Source: Muricoccus roseus
GTDB taxonomy: Bacteria > Pseudomonadota > Alphaproteobacteria > Acetobacterales > Acetobacteraceae
Length of the DNA: 64,000 nt
Assembly (NCBI RefSeq): GCF_900141905.1
Contig: NZ_FQZF01000003.1
Coordinates: 230,041-294,040, forward strand
Reading direction: 5' to 3'
Shown: positions 47,361 through 56,775 of the stretch, piece after piece
Numbering within the stretch: the first letter of the stretch is position 1
How the letters are laid out: each line of letters starts with the position of its first letter
The notes under the pieces: generated by a model
Seen by the model: only the letters and a program-made list of their open reading frames with translations
Database searches by the model: none
Told to the model about the DNA's origin: nothing
Program-made: the position numbers and the translations under genes

Positions 47361-47403
47361 GCGCCCCAGATAGGGTTGGAACGGCAGAGGAGGAACAGGG
47401 TCC

Positions 47404-48366
47404 GTGTCCGGTTATGCGCGCACCGCCATCCTCATGGCGGGTCTGGTCGCCCTCTTCGCGGGGGTGGGGTTCCTGCTGGGCGGGCGGCAGGGGATGGTGA
47501 TCGCCTTCCTCTTCGGCCTGGGGATGAATGTCTTCACCTGGTGGAATTCGGACCGGATGGTGCTGCGGATGCACCATGCCGAACCGATTGGGCCGGCGGA
47601 GAACCCGCGGCTGCATTCGCTGGTGGCGAATCTCGCCGCCCGGGCGGGGCTGCCCATGCCCGCGCTCTACCTCATCCACGAGGACCAGCCGAACGCCTTT
47701 GCGACCGGCCGCTCGCCCGAGCATTCGGCGGTCGCGGTGACCTCCGGCCTCCTGGCCATGATGCCGGAGGAGGAGGTGGCGGGGGTGGTGGCGCATGAGC
47801 TGGCGCATATCCGCAACCGCGACACCCTGATCATGACCATGACGGCCAGCGTCGCCGGCGCCATTGGCATGCTGGCGCAGTTCGGCCATCGGGACCGGAA
47901 CAACCCGCTGGGCGGCATCGGCATCCTGATCGCGATCATCGTCGCGCCGCTGGCGGCCATGCTCGTGCAGATGGCGATCAGCCGCTCCCGCGAATACGAG
48001 GCGGACCGGCTCGGCGCCGAGATCGCGGGCCATCCGCGCGGCCTGGCCAATGCGCTGCAGCGGCTGGAGGCGGCGCGGCATGGCTTCGTGAACCAGGCAG
48101 CCGAGGCGAATCCCGCCACGGCGCATCTGTTCATCGTGAACCCCCTCTCCGGCGCGCGGATGGACAACCTGTTTTCGACCCATCCGAGCACGGCGAACCG
48201 CGTGCGCGCCCTGATGGAAATGGCCGGAGGCATGCCGCTGGGCGGCCCGCGGAACGGACCAGCGCCCGGCGCGCCCCGGGGGCCCTGGAGCGGCGGCAGC
48301 GTCCGCGGCACGCCCGGGCGTCCCTGGGAACGTCCGGTCGGGCGGCGCTCCGGCCCCTGGGCCTAG
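47404..48366 (+). CDS. htpX: Zinc metalloprotease HtpX
   Basis: Inner-membrane M48 protease that degrades damaged membrane proteins. The 320-residue protein has four hydrophobic segments and the zinc motif HELAH (His131, Glu132, His135) in [13 protein letters not shown], with the third ligand in [11 protein letters not shown] near residue 199. [11 protein letters not shown] and [11 protein letters not shown] are family blocks. The start is GTG at 47404. The C-terminal 45 residues are a Gly/Pro/Arg-rich tail not typical of short HtpX forms. Confidence 0.95.
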   Translation: MSGYARTAILMAGLVALFAGVGFLLGGRQGMVIAFLFGLGMNVFTWWNSDRMVLRMHHAEPIGPAENPRLHSLVANLAARAGLPMPALYLIHEDQPNAFATGRSPEHSAVAVTSGLLAMMPEEEVAGVVAHELAHIRNRDTLIMTMTASVAGAIGMLAQFGHRDRNNPLGGIGILIAIIVAPLAAMLVQMAISRSREYEADRLGAEIAGHPRGLANALQRLEAARHGFVNQAAEANPATAHLFIVNPLSGARMDNLFSTHPSTANRVRALMEMAGGMPLGGPRNGPAPGAPRGPWSGGSVRGTPGRPWERPVGRRSGPWA

Positions 48367-48385
48367 CTTCGAAGAGGAATGATCC

Positions 48386-49105
48386 ATGTCCCTGGAAGGC
48401 GTGCGCGCCCTGGTTTTCGACGTTTTCGGCACGGTGGTGGACTGGCGCAGCGGCGTGGCGCGGGAGGCCGCGCCCTTCCTGGCGCGCCACGGATCGGCCG
48501 CCGATCCGGCCGCCTTCGCCGATGCCTGGCGGCGCCGGTACCAGCCCGCCATGGAGGAAGTGCGGAGCGGCCGCCGCCCCTTCACGCGGCTGGACGTGCT
48601 GCACCGGGAGAATCTGGAGGCGGTGCTGCCGGATGCCGGCATCGACCCCGCGCGGGTGCCGCCGGCGGAGCTGGACGCGCTGAACCTGGCCTGGCACCGG
48701 CTGGATCCCTGGCCGGATGCGGTGGCGGGGCTCACGCGGCTGAAGGCCCGCTACATCATCGCCCCGCTGTCGAACGGCAACATCATCCTGATGACCGACA
48801 TGGCCAAGCGCGCCGGCCTGCCCTGGGACGCGATCCTGGGGGCGGAGGTGGCGCGGGCCTACAAGCCCGCGCCGGAGGCGTATCTCCGCACCGCCGAGAT
48901 CCTGGCCATGCGGCCGGAGGAGGTCTGCCTCGTCGCGGCCCATAACGGAGACCTGGCGGCGGCGCGGCGCTGCGGGCTTCGCACCGCCTTCGTGCCGCGC
49001 CCGACGGAGCATGGGCCGGAGCAGCGGACCGACCTGTCGCCCGACCAGGAATGGGATCTGGTCGCGACGGATTTCGTGGAGCTGGCGGCGCGGCTCGGGC
49101 TTTAG
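48386..49105 (+). CDS. Haloacid dehalogenase, type II
   Basis: 239-residue HAD enzyme of the (S)-2-haloacid dehalogenase group. Nucleophile Asp12 is in LVFDVFGTVVDWR; the Ser/Asn motif is PLSNGN, the lysine motif ARAYKPAPEAY and the last motif LVAAHNGDLAAAR. This set matches L-2-haloacid dehalogenases rather than simple phosphatases, although activity on haloacids is not assured. It lies 19 bp after htpX and may be cotranscribed. Confidence 0.9.
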   Translation: MSLEGVRALVFDVFGTVVDWRSGVAREAAPFLARHGSAADPAAFADAWRRRYQPAMEEVRSGRRPFTRLDVLHRENLEAVLPDAGIDPARVPPAELDALNLAWHRLDPWPDAVAGLTRLKARYIIAPLSNGNIILMTDMAKRAGLPWDAILGAEVARAYKPAPEAYLRTAEILAMRPEEVCLVAAHNGDLAAARRCGLRTAFVPRPTEHGPEQRTDLSPDQEWDLVATDFVELAARLGL

Positions 49106-49107
49106 CC

Positions 49108-49123
49108 GCCGGGCCCACCCGGC
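49108..49123. terminator. Bidirectional hairpin between convergent genes
   Basis: GCCGGG-CCCA-CCCGGC, a 6-bp stem with tetraloop, sits in the 19 bp between the dehalogenase stop and the stop of the convergent gene. Confidence 0.45.
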
Positions 49124-49124
49124 T

Positions 49125-49646
49125 TCAGGAGGGCTGGGAGGCCGCTGCCTGGCGAAGCGACTGCAGGGACTGCAGCACGCCGCGCGCGGAATCCAGCGCC
49201 TCGGCCGGGGTATGCGCGGGCCGGTTATGGGCGATGTCGGCGAAGCGGTGACGCATGTCCTGCATGGCCGCCGTATGGGCCTGGCTGCCGGCGAAGCCCT
49301 GCGGCGCGCGCTCGGCGATCTGCCAGGAATTCCGCGCGGTCTGCATCAGGTGGATGGTATCCGGCGAGGTCGCGCCGCGCTGCGTGGTCTGGTTGGAGCC
49401 CTCCACCCGCGAGATCTCCTGCCGCAGGTCCTGCTCGGCCTTCTGGAGCATGCCGAGATAGGTCTGCATGTCCGGCGCGCGCGGCGCGGGCGTGTCCGGG
49501 TTGGGGTTGGCGACGCTGGGCGCCGTGGGCGAGACCGCCTGGTTGCGGCGGGCCGTCTCCGGCTGGGTGGTCTGGGCCTGGACGCCGGAGAGGAGGACGA
49601 GGCTCATCGCCGGCACGGCGGCCAGCAGGCGGAAGGGCGCGGGCAT
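49125..49646 (-). CDS. Exported hypothetical protein
   Basis: 173-residue protein with a clear signal peptide (MPAPFRLLAAVPAMSL through VQAQ, residues 1-25) and a mature part that is polar and helical: Pro/Asn-rich linker, then DMQTYLGMLQKAEQDLRQEI, here about residues 58-77, and further helices to the end. The ATG at 49646 was selected because GGAGGAA stands before it. I do not recognise the family. It lies between convergent and tandem genes with no functional hint. Confidence 0.78.
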   Translation of the reverse strand: MPAPFRLLAAVPAMSLVLLSGVQAQTTQPETARRNQAVSPTAPSVANPNPDTPAPRAPDMQTYLGMLQKAEQDLRQEISRVEGSNQTTQRGATSPDTIHLMQTARNSWQIAERAPQGFAGSQAHTAAMQDMRHRFADIAHNRPAHTPAEALDSARGVLQSLQSLRQAAASQPS

Positions 49647-49763
49647 CGGATTCCTCCGTGATCGGTCCGTGGCGGGCATTCACGCCACGTTCAGGAGCAG
49701 AACCGTCCCAACGCCCCCCACGCCACGCCGTTGCGAGGGGCGGCACGCACAGGAAGCGGCGCG

Positions 49764-50735
49764 CTAGTCCGCCGCCTCCCGGCTCGCCCTTTTTCCATCC
49801 GCCGGGCAGTCCGCCACCACCTCCCGCGCCAGGGCCAGCAGCAGGCGGCGCAGCCAGGCATGGCCCTGGTCCGCCTCGAAGCGGCGGTGGAAGATCATCG
49901 ACAGGCGCGTGTGCTTCGTCGCGGCCGCCACCGCCTCGGGCAGCGGGAGCAGCACCAGCCCATGGGCGGCCGAGAGCTGCCGCGCGAGGCGCCCCGACAG
50001 CGTCATCACCATGTCCGTGTGCAGCAGGATCCCCGGCACGGCGGAGAGATGCGCCACCACAGCCCCGAGGCGACGCGAATGGCCTAGTTCGCGCAGCACC
50101 CGGTCGATCGCACCGTCCCGCGAGCCATTGGGCGAATGCAGCAGATGCGGGAAGCCCGTGTAGCGTTCCGCGGTCATCTCCCCCTCCAGCAGCGGATGAC
50201 CGGGGCGGGCGAGGACCATGAAGGCTTCGGGCAGGAGCCGCAGGCGGGTGTAGAGCGCGGTCGGCTCGCCCAGCATGGCGATGGCGAGCTGCGCCTCGTT
50301 GTTCTCCAGCAGCGCGCCCGCATTGGTCCGGTCCGCATGGCGGATCGCGACGAGGATGTTCGGCGCCTCCTCCGCCAGCCGCGCAAAAAGGGGCGGCGCC
50401 AGGATGGCCTCGGCATATTCGGAGAAGGCCAGGGTGAAGACGCGGTCGCTCGTCGCGGGGTCGAAGGGCGCGGTGGCGGCCAGGGTTTCCTGCAGCCGGT
50501 CCAGCATCTCCTCCACCGGGTGCATCAGGGCGAGAGCGAGGCTGGTGGGCTCCACGCCTTGCGGGGCACGAAGGAAAAGCTCGTCCCCCAGCGCCGCGCG
50601 CAGCCGGTTCAGCGCGTTGGAGACCGCGGGCTGGGAGAGGTTCAGCCGGGCGGCGGCGCGCGTGACATGCCGCTCCCGCGCCACGGCGTCGAAGACGCGC
50701 AGCAGGTTCAGGTCGAAGCCGGAGAGGTCCTTCAC
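49764..50735 (-). CDS. LysR-type regulator
   Basis: 323-residue LysR regulator of the NodD/NahR/DntR-like subgroup, judging by FDLNLLRVFDAVARERHVTR, RLNLSQPAVSNALNRLRAAL and DELFLRAPQGVEPTS. An effector domain follows from about residue 95 (RVFTLAFSEYAEAILAPPLF). The GTG at 50735 overlaps the amidohydrolase stop as GTGA, which fixes the start better than the upstream codon at 50771. It therefore belongs to the opgH-amidohydrolase-lysR chain and may control it or a distant catabolic gene. Confidence 0.9.
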   Translation of the reverse strand: MKDLSGFDLNLLRVFDAVARERHVTRAAARLNLSQPAVSNALNRLRAALGDELFLRAPQGVEPTSLALALMHPVEEMLDRLQETLAATAPFDPATSDRVFTLAFSEYAEAILAPPLFARLAEEAPNILVAIRHADRTNAGALLENNEAQLAIAMLGEPTALYTRLRLLPEAFMVLARPGHPLLEGEMTAERYTGFPHLLHSPNGSRDGAIDRVLRELGHSRRLGAVVAHLSAVPGILLHTDMVMTLSGRLARQLSAAHGLVLLPLPEAVAAATKHTRLSMIFHRRFEADQGHAWLRRLLLALAREVVADCPADGKRASREAAD

Positions 50736-51526
50736 GCCGCGAACCCGTAGAGCCGGGCGGGATTCGCCCACAACGCGGCGGCACGCTGGGGGGCGGTCAG
50801 CGGCGCGAGGGCCGCCTCGCGCAGCGCGGCCTCGTCTTGCGGCTGGCCGGAATTGGGATGCGGCCAGTTCGTGCCCCAGAGGAGCTGGCTGGCCCCGGCC
50901 TCGGCAAGGGCGCGAATCAGCGGCGCGGGATCCCCCAGCGGCAGGGCATAGGGCGAGGAAAGCTTCACCCAGGCGCGGCCGGCTGCGAGAAGCTCCGCCA
51001 CCACGGGCCAGGCCGGATGCGCGGCGAAGGACGCCGGCGGCAGCATGGCGAAGTGGTCCAGCACCAGCGGGCAGGGAAGCGCGCGCAGGGCGGGGGCCAG
51101 TTCCGCCAGGAGATCGGCGGCGGCGAAAATCTGGAGGTGCCAGCCCTGGTCGGCGCAGAGCCGGCCGAGGGCGGGCACGTCCCCGGGTCCCAGCGGCACG
51201 GGGTGGGAGAGGTTCGCGCGCAGCCCCACCCCCCCGGCCGCGCCGAGCCGCCGGGCTTCCGCGGGGTCTGTATCGGGCGGAAGGACGGCGACGACCCGGG
51301 AGATGCCGGGCGCCTCGGCGCGGGCGGCCAGGTGCAGCGCGTTGTCGAAGCCGTAGGAGGAGGGCTGGACGAGCACGTGGTGGGTGATGCCCAGGCGCTG
51401 CCGCAGGGCCGTGTAGGCGGAGAGCGGCGCATCGGGCGGCGGCCGCGTGCCGGGATGCGGCGGGATGCGCGGATCGTAGATGTGGTGATGCGTATCGACG
51501 ATTCGGGGGGGCAGCGGGTCAGACAT
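50732..51526 (-). CDS. Amidohydrolase 2 family TIM-barrel hydrolase/lactonase
   Basis: 264-residue metal-dependent hydrolase of the amidohydrolase-related family, close to 2-pyrone-4,6-dicarboxylate lactonase-like proteins. The N-terminal metal motif is VDTHHHIYDP; LVLDHFAMLPP and LLWGTNWPHPNSG carry later His and Asp/Asn residues. Its ATG at 51526 overlaps the end of the opgH gene by 8 bp and its stop overlaps the lysR start. A role in aromatic or lactone breakdown would suit the LysR neighbour but not the glucosyltransferase upstream. Confidence 0.88.
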   Translation of the reverse strand: MSDPLPPRIVDTHHHIYDPRIPPHPGTRPPPDAPLSAYTALRQRLGITHHVLVQPSSYGFDNALHLAARAEAPGISRVVAVLPPDTDPAEARRLGAAGGVGLRANLSHPVPLGPGDVPALGRLCADQGWHLQIFAAADLLAELAPALRALPCPLVLDHFAMLPPASFAAHPAWPVVAELLAAGRAWVKLSSPYALPLGDPAPLIRALAEAGASQLLWGTNWPHPNSGQPQDEAALREAALAPLTAPQRAAALWANPARLYGFAA

Positions 51527-53291
51527 GATGCGGCGCATCCTGGGCGCCTGCGCCTCCCGGCGCCATGGGGGCCTGGGCGGTGCCAAGGGCAGTGGCCGGG
51601 CGCAGGGCCGCCAGCTCCTCCGGCGTGGCCGCGATCCGGTGGCGGCGGAGCCAGTCCGAGAAGCCCGGCGCGGCGGTCCAGACGCAGAGCGGGACAGCCA
51701 GCACCGGCCCGGCCAGGAAGGGCAGCGCCAGCAGCAGGCTGGAGAGGGAAACGCCCGCCAGCGCCGCCGCGCATCCGAGGCCGAGCAGGGTATGCGGCCA
51801 GAGCAGCCGCGCCGCATCGGCCCAGGCCACGCCCCGGTCCTCCCGGTTCTGCGGCGCCCACCCGTCGCGCGCGCCCAGGGCCAGCCGGCCCAGGGCGATG
51901 GATTTGTTGACGAGGCTGACCGGCTCCATGAGCAGGGAGAAGAGGATCTCCGCCGCCGCGCCGCGCAGCACGGCCGCGCACCCGCCATAGGGGGCGGCGC
52001 GGTCCGGCCGGAGGAGAAGTTCCGCGAAGCCGCAGAGCTTGGGCGCGGCATTGCCCAACCAGGTCAGCGCCAGCAGCGCCGCGAGCGCCCCCATCGGCGT
52101 GGCCGCGCCGCCGCCCGTCAGGCCATTGCCCACCGCCGCCAGCAGCATCCCCACCCAGAGCGGCGCGCAGAGGAAGAGCAGCATGGCCTGCGCCAGCTGC
52201 CAGCGGCCCATCGGGCGCAGGCCGGGGCGGAACACTAGGTGACGGTACTGCATGTTGCCCGCGCCCCAGCGCACGTCGCGCGCGAGGAATTCGGGCAGGG
52301 CGGGCGGGTTCCCCTCCAGGCTGCCCTCCTCGGCCGGTAGGCAGCGCACGCGCCACCCGGCGGCATGCAGGCGCACGGCCTCCACCTGGTCATGGGAGAG
52401 GATGGCGGAGCCGTCGGGCAGCGGGGCGAGCCGCGCATGCTCCCGGAACGGAGCGATGCGGAGGATGGCGTTGTGGCCCCAATACGGGCCGTCATCCAGC
52501 TGCCACCAGCCCTGCCCCGTGGCCCAGGCGCGCATCCCCGCGCGCATGCCGTACTGGAACAGCCGCGGGAAGGCGCGCGGCGCCGGACGCCCGACGATCA
52601 GTTGCTGGATCAGGGCCAGGCGCGGATCCGCCTCCATGCCCCGCACCAGACGCAGCACGGCCGCGGCCGACATCTCGGAATCCGCATCGAGCATGAGGGC
52701 GAGGTCATGGTCCCCGGCGTGATGGTCCATGAAGTCCATCACGTTGCCCGCCTTGAAGCCGGCATTGCCGGCGCGGCGGCGATGGCGGATGGAGATGCCG
52801 CCCGCGCGTTGCGCCGCGAAGGCGGCGATCGCCGCATCCTCTTCCGCCGCATGCTCCGGGTCGCGCGTGTCGGAGAGGAACCAGAGGGTGAAGCGCCCCC
52901 CCTCCCCCGCCGCCTCGAGCCCATCCAGCAGGCGTGCCAGGGGGGGCAGCACGGTCTCCATCGCCTCGTTGCGGATGCAGACGGCGATGGCCGTGCGCAG
53001 GCGCGGGCCGGCCGGCACGGCAGCCACTTGCGGCACGAGGAAAGCCGGCGCGTCCGCCTTCGCCAGCAGCAGAACGAGGCCGATGAGGGAATTGGCGACA
53101 CAGATGGCCGTCCAGGGCAGCGTGCCGACATAGAGCGCGGCGATCGCCACCTCCCATCCCGTCCAGCCCCCCGGCGCCAGGACGCGCCAGAGCAGCGCCA
53201 GCAAAGGTAAGGCGGCGACGAGACAGAGGAGGAGGAAGGCGGCGCGCCGAAGGGCGGGCCGCTCCCCGGGCCAGGGCGGAGGCGGTGTCAC
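51519..53291 (-). CDS. opgH: Glucan biosynthesis glucosyltransferase, OpgH/MdoH type
   Basis: About 590-residue membrane GT2 enzyme that polymerises osmoregulated periplasmic glucans from UDP-glucose. Catalytic blocks are FLSDTRDPEHA, NAGFKAGNVMDFM, LMLDADSEMSA, HDQVEAVRLHAAGWRV and RDVRWGAGNMQY (the Q/R-X-X-R-W region). There are two N-terminal and about five C-terminal membrane segments. It is shorter than E. coli OpgH, lacking most of the long N-terminal cytoplasmic part. The GTG at 53291 is the preferred start; codons up to 53363 are possible. opgG is not adjacent. Confidence 0.88.
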   Translation of the reverse strand: MTPPPPWPGERPALRRAAFLLLCLVAALPLLALLWRVLAPGGWTGWEVAIAALYVGTLPWTAICVANSLIGLVLLLAKADAPAFLVPQVAAVPAGPRLRTAIAVCIRNEAMETVLPPLARLLDGLEAAGEGGRFTLWFLSDTRDPEHAAEEDAAIAAFAAQRAGGISIRHRRRAGNAGFKAGNVMDFMDHHAGDHDLALMLDADSEMSAAAVLRLVRGMEADPRLALIQQLIVGRPAPRAFPRLFQYGMRAGMRAWATGQGWWQLDDGPYWGHNAILRIAPFREHARLAPLPDGSAILSHDQVEAVRLHAAGWRVRCLPAEEGSLEGNPPALPEFLARDVRWGAGNMQYRHLVFRPGLRPMGRWQLAQAMLLFLCAPLWVGMLLAAVGNGLTGGGAATPMGALAALLALTWLGNAAPKLCGFAELLLRPDRAAPYGGCAAVLRGAAAEILFSLLMEPVSLVNKSIALGRLALGARDGWAPQNREDRGVAWADAARLLWPHTLLGLGCAAALAGVSLSSLLLALPFLAGPVLAVPLCVWTAAPGFSDWLRRHRIAATPEELAALRPATALGTAQAPMAPGGAGAQDAPHHV

Positions 53292-53390
53292 CCTGCCAGC
53301 ATGCCGGCCGCCCGTGGCGGAAGCGTGGCGCGGGCTAACCTTCCGCCCCGGGGCACGTTCCACCCAGAGGCCAGCAGGAGGAGACGCCGC

Positions 53391-53585
53391 ATGACCGCCA
53401 AGGCACCCGAGGGACCGAAGGCCGATTTCAGCGCCGAAGAGGCCAGTGGATCCCGCATCCCCCGCCCGCCGACGAAGGCCGAACTGGACCGCGTGAGCGA
53501 ACAGCAGGGCATGATCACCGACGAATGGACGGGCGAACTGCCGGAAGGGGACCGCGCCGGGAAGGGTGACGCACTGCGGGCCTGA
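53391..53585 (+). CDS. Small hypothetical protein
   Basis: 64-residue hydrophilic protein, MTAKAPEGPKADFSAEEASG at the start and LDRVSEQQGMITDEWTGELP in the middle. It has a strong AGGAGGAG ribosome-binding site seven bases before the ATG, which supports real translation. There is no signal or membrane segment and no recognised domain. It is divergent from opgH and is followed after a few bases by repeat copy F. Confidence 0.68.
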   Translation: MTAKAPEGPKADFSAEEASGSRIPRPPTKAELDRVSEQQGMITDEWTGELPEGDRAGKGDALRA

Positions 53586-53587
53586 TT

Positions 53588-53832
53588 TGTTGGTCTGTCC
53601 CGGGGAGAGGAAGAAGGAGTTCTTCCTCTCCCTCGACCCCTCACCATCATCTTCTTTTAGGAGTTTGGAATCACTCGGCTGACGGTGCGCCTGAGGTCTA
53701 GGACCTCGGGCGACTGCGAGGGCAGGATCAGGCGCCGAAACAACCAGAGACCCCTTCGATCATCGTATCCACGGCAGTCAGACGGGGTTCCAAGGGCCTC
53801 AGGCCCTTGGCGGGTGAGGGCGGAGCCCTCAA
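53588..53832 (+). repeat. Interspersed four-hairpin element, copy F
   Basis: Occupies the gap between a small gene and the convergent ppc gene. HP1 (about 53599-53634) has loop GGAG and mismatches at the base. HP2 is CGCCTGAGGTC-TAG-GACCTCGGGCG with one T-G pair. GACTGC and GCAGTC flank the middle. HP3 is invariant and HP4 is GAGGGC-GGA-GCCCTC (53816-53830), 12 bp from the ppc stop. Both flanking genes read into the element. Confidence 0.9.
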
Positions 53833-53841
53833 CGACGAACC

Positions 53842-56655
53842 TCACCCGTGTGCCCCGCATTCCAGCGACACCACCGCGCTCGCCTCCCGCACCATGGCGA
53901 AGAGTTCCCGCAGCGGTTCCATCAGCTCCGCATGTTCGCGCCCGTAGCCGCCGTGGCGGGGCGCGGGCGGCTCGCCGTAGTCCAGCGCGGCGCTGGGCGG
54001 CTCATGCGCGGGGAAGACGGAATCGAGCAGCTTCGCCGCCTCCTCCACATCCAGGCGCAGGAGGCGCCGGAGCAGCCCGTCGCGCGTGACGCCGTGGCGC
54101 GGCGAGAATTCGGGGATGTTCACGGTGCGCAGCCAGATCCGGTGAATCAGCAGCAGCCGCACGGCATGCACGGCGAAGAGCCGGTCCGACATGCGGGGCG
54201 GCGCGCCCTCGGCCGGCCAGGCGGCGCGCAGGGCCGTGTCGTCCGCGAGCATGCGTCGGAAGGTGCGGCGCACGGAATCGCCCAGCCCCTGCTCCTCCAG
54301 CGCCGTCGCCACCGCGGCCAGGGCTGCGGCGTTGGCGGGGCTGCGCGCATGGGCCGCGCGGTCCAGCCACATGCCGGGGTCGAGGGTGGCGACATAGCCG
54401 CGCAGGATGTCGGGATCGGACAGCGCCAGCCCGGCGCGGGCGAAGGCCATGGCGCCGGCGAAGCGCGGGGATTTCCGCACCAGCTCGGCGAAGCTCTCCG
54501 GCTCGCGCGAGGCATTGGCGCCGAGGCCGTGGGTGAGGTCCGCGAGGAAGCCGAGCTGCTGCAGCACGGCGTTGTTCGGGATGGCCCGCAGCTCCCGCGG
54601 GTGGCGGATGGTGGCGGGGCCGCCGGTGTCGCTCTGCCGCGCAGCGGGGCGGGAGCCCGTGCGGTCCAGCAGCGCCGGGCCGAAGCCGCCGAGCAGGCCC
54701 GCATAGCCCGGGTCCTCGACCAGCCCCGCCATGGCGCCGCGCATGCCGGCGAAGAGATCGGCGGCGAATCCCGCCTCGGCATAGACGGGGTCGGTCACCT
54801 CGCCCGGGGGCGGGGCGAAGGCGTGCTCGGCGATGCGTGCGACGGCGGCATGGGCCAGGGCGGGCGTGCCGAAGAGCTGGTAGCCGTCGCCGCCCTGGAA
54901 GCTCGTCTCCAGCCGCGTGGGGGTGCGGTGCGCGGCGAAGGCGGCGCGGCTCGCGGGCGGGTCCAGGTAGTCGAAGCGGGCGGCCAGGCCATCGGGGTGG
55001 CCGCCCCGGCCCAGCCCCTCGCCATGCGTGTCAAACAGCACAACTTCCAGGTCCGCGAGCCCATGACGGGCGAGCAGGTCGGCGACGCGCAGCTTCAGCC
55101 GCTCGATCAGGTGGGAGGCGGCGGGCTGGCCGACATAGCGGCCGGAATCCGAATAGCCGAATTGCAGGCAGAGCCGCCCGAGGCCGCGCAGATAGGCGCG
55201 CCAGTGCGGGGAGCGCAGCGCCTCCTCGATCACGCGCTCGCCGCGCCGTTCCAGCGCCTCCGCGGTCTCGAAGAGCGGGCTGATCTCCACATGCCGGTCC
55301 ACCCCGCAGAGCCGCGCGATGAGGAGGGCCGCGAGCAGCGTGTAGCCGCTCTCCGTCTCCGCCACGAGGAAGCGCACGGGCTGGGAGGAATCGATGTGCT
55401 TCGCGATCTGCGCGACCGTCATCATCAGCCGCATGGCGCTGGCGGATTCCGAGAGCAGCCCGCCCGTATCCACCGGCTCCGCCCGGGCCTCGTCCAGCGC
55501 GGCGTTGATGGCGCCGAACAGCGCGCGGCGGCGTGCCGCGTCATCCGGCCCGCCGCCCAGCGCGGGCACGCGCAGCCGCGCGGCGTTGTGGAGCTGGGCG
55601 GAATTCAGCCGCACATGGGTATGGGCGAGCGACAGCCCATGCGCCACCAGCCCCGCCCGCGCGACGCAGAGCGCAAGCCGCACATGGTCGTCCGGCGCGG
55701 CCGCGATGGCGCCGCCGAAGAGTTCCAGCAGCGGCTCGGGCGTGGTCAGCGCCTCGTCGCGCCGCCCCACCAGCGCATGGGCGAAGCGCTGCGCCGCCTC
55801 GGGGTCCGGCACGCCGGGGGGCGGGCAGGCCGAGATCTGGGCCCGCACGGCCTCCAGCGCCTGGCCGAGGCGCTCGCGCAGCGGCGCGGTGCCCTCCGGC
55901 GGCAGGGCGGTGATCTGGGCCTCCAGCCGGGCGAGGCCGAGCTCCTTCATCCGTAGCCGCAGCCGCAGCGTGTCCTGCCAGCCGATATCGGTGCGCCCAT
56001 CCGTATCGTAGCCGACCCAGGAGGAGAGGATGACCGGCGTGGGCACCAGGCTGCGCCAGCGGTCCGGCCAGGTGTCCCGCGCGACGCCGAGGAAGGCGGC
56101 CGCCAGCCGGTCCAGCGCGTCCCGCCCGTTGGCGATGGCCTCCACGGCCTGGGAGAACTCCTCCTCCAGGTCCGGGGGCACGGGGCGGAGCGGCAGGTCC
56201 GCGGGCGCCGGGGTTCCGCAGGCCGCCGCCGCCAGGGCGCGGTTGGTGGCGCGCGGCAGGGAGAAGGTGGGGTGGGCGGTGAAGACCGCCGCCGCGCGCG
56301 GCCGCTCGCAGGCCGCGCGGAAGGCGGCGAAGGGAACGGGGCTGTCGGCGGGGTCCGGGCGGGCGGCGCGGGTGGCCACCTCGATCAGCGCCGCATCGGT
56401 CGCTTCCGCGTCCGTGCCGCCAACATTCCGCGCCAGCCCCGCGGCCCGGTCCGCGAAGGCCAGGTCGCCGATCCGGCGCAGGGCCGCCCGCAGCGTGGAG
56501 AGGTCGATCTCGCCGTCATCCAGGCGGCGGCTGAGGGCAAGGGCCATGGCGAGAGCCGGGGTGGCGAAGGGATCGCCCGCCGATTGGGCACGGACGCCGG
56601 CGGCCAGCGCCGGCAGATCGGGGGTCGAATCCTGCCGTCTCGCGGGTTTGGCCAT
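53842..56655 (-). CDS. ppc: Phosphoenolpyruvate carboxylase
   Basis: Anaplerotic enzyme making oxaloacetate from PEP and bicarbonate. The 937-residue protein keeps the catalytic VFTAHPT (His128), FGYSDSGRYVGQP, the loop DTHGEGLGRGGHPDG and RTGSRPAAR, plus IPNNAVLQQLGF. It is a divergent member: the usual TAHPTE reads TAHPTF, several spacers are shortened, and the C-terminus ends SLECGAHG rather than the canonical RNTG. It is monocistronic, with a 120-bp leader before it and repeat copy F behind it. Confidence 0.88.
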   Translation of the reverse strand: MAKPARRQDSTPDLPALAAGVRAQSAGDPFATPALAMALALSRRLDDGEIDLSTLRAALRRIGDLAFADRAAGLARNVGGTDAEATDAALIEVATRAARPDPADSPVPFAAFRAACERPRAAAVFTAHPTFSLPRATNRALAAAACGTPAPADLPLRPVPPDLEEEFSQAVEAIANGRDALDRLAAAFLGVARDTWPDRWRSLVPTPVILSSWVGYDTDGRTDIGWQDTLRLRLRMKELGLARLEAQITALPPEGTAPLRERLGQALEAVRAQISACPPPGVPDPEAAQRFAHALVGRRDEALTTPEPLLELFGGAIAAAPDDHVRLALCVARAGLVAHGLSLAHTHVRLNSAQLHNAARLRVPALGGGPDDAARRRALFGAINAALDEARAEPVDTGGLLSESASAMRLMMTVAQIAKHIDSSQPVRFLVAETESGYTLLAALLIARLCGVDRHVEISPLFETAEALERRGERVIEEALRSPHWRAYLRGLGRLCLQFGYSDSGRYVGQPAASHLIERLKLRVADLLARHGLADLEVVLFDTHGEGLGRGGHPDGLAARFDYLDPPASRAAFAAHRTPTRLETSFQGGDGYQLFGTPALAHAAVARIAEHAFAPPPGEVTDPVYAEAGFAADLFAGMRGAMAGLVEDPGYAGLLGGFGPALLDRTGSRPAARQSDTGGPATIRHPRELRAIPNNAVLQQLGFLADLTHGLGANASREPESFAELVRKSPRFAGAMAFARAGLALSDPDILRGYVATLDPGMWLDRAAHARSPANAAALAAVATALEEQGLGDSVRRTFRRMLADDTALRAAWPAEGAPPRMSDRLFAVHAVRLLLIHRIWLRTVNIPEFSPRHGVTRDGLLRRLLRLDVEEAAKLLDSVFPAHEPPSAALDYGEPPAPRHGGYGREHAELMEPLRELFAMVREASAVVSLECGAHG

Positions 56656-56775
56656 GCTCGCGCTCCGCTGCTCCTGCCCCGGGGGAACGCCCCGGGGCCG
56701 ATGATGCTGCAGCCGCGAAGGAATTTGGCAAAGCCCTTGCCGGCCGAAGCAGGTCCGGCCAGCCGGAAGGGGCCC

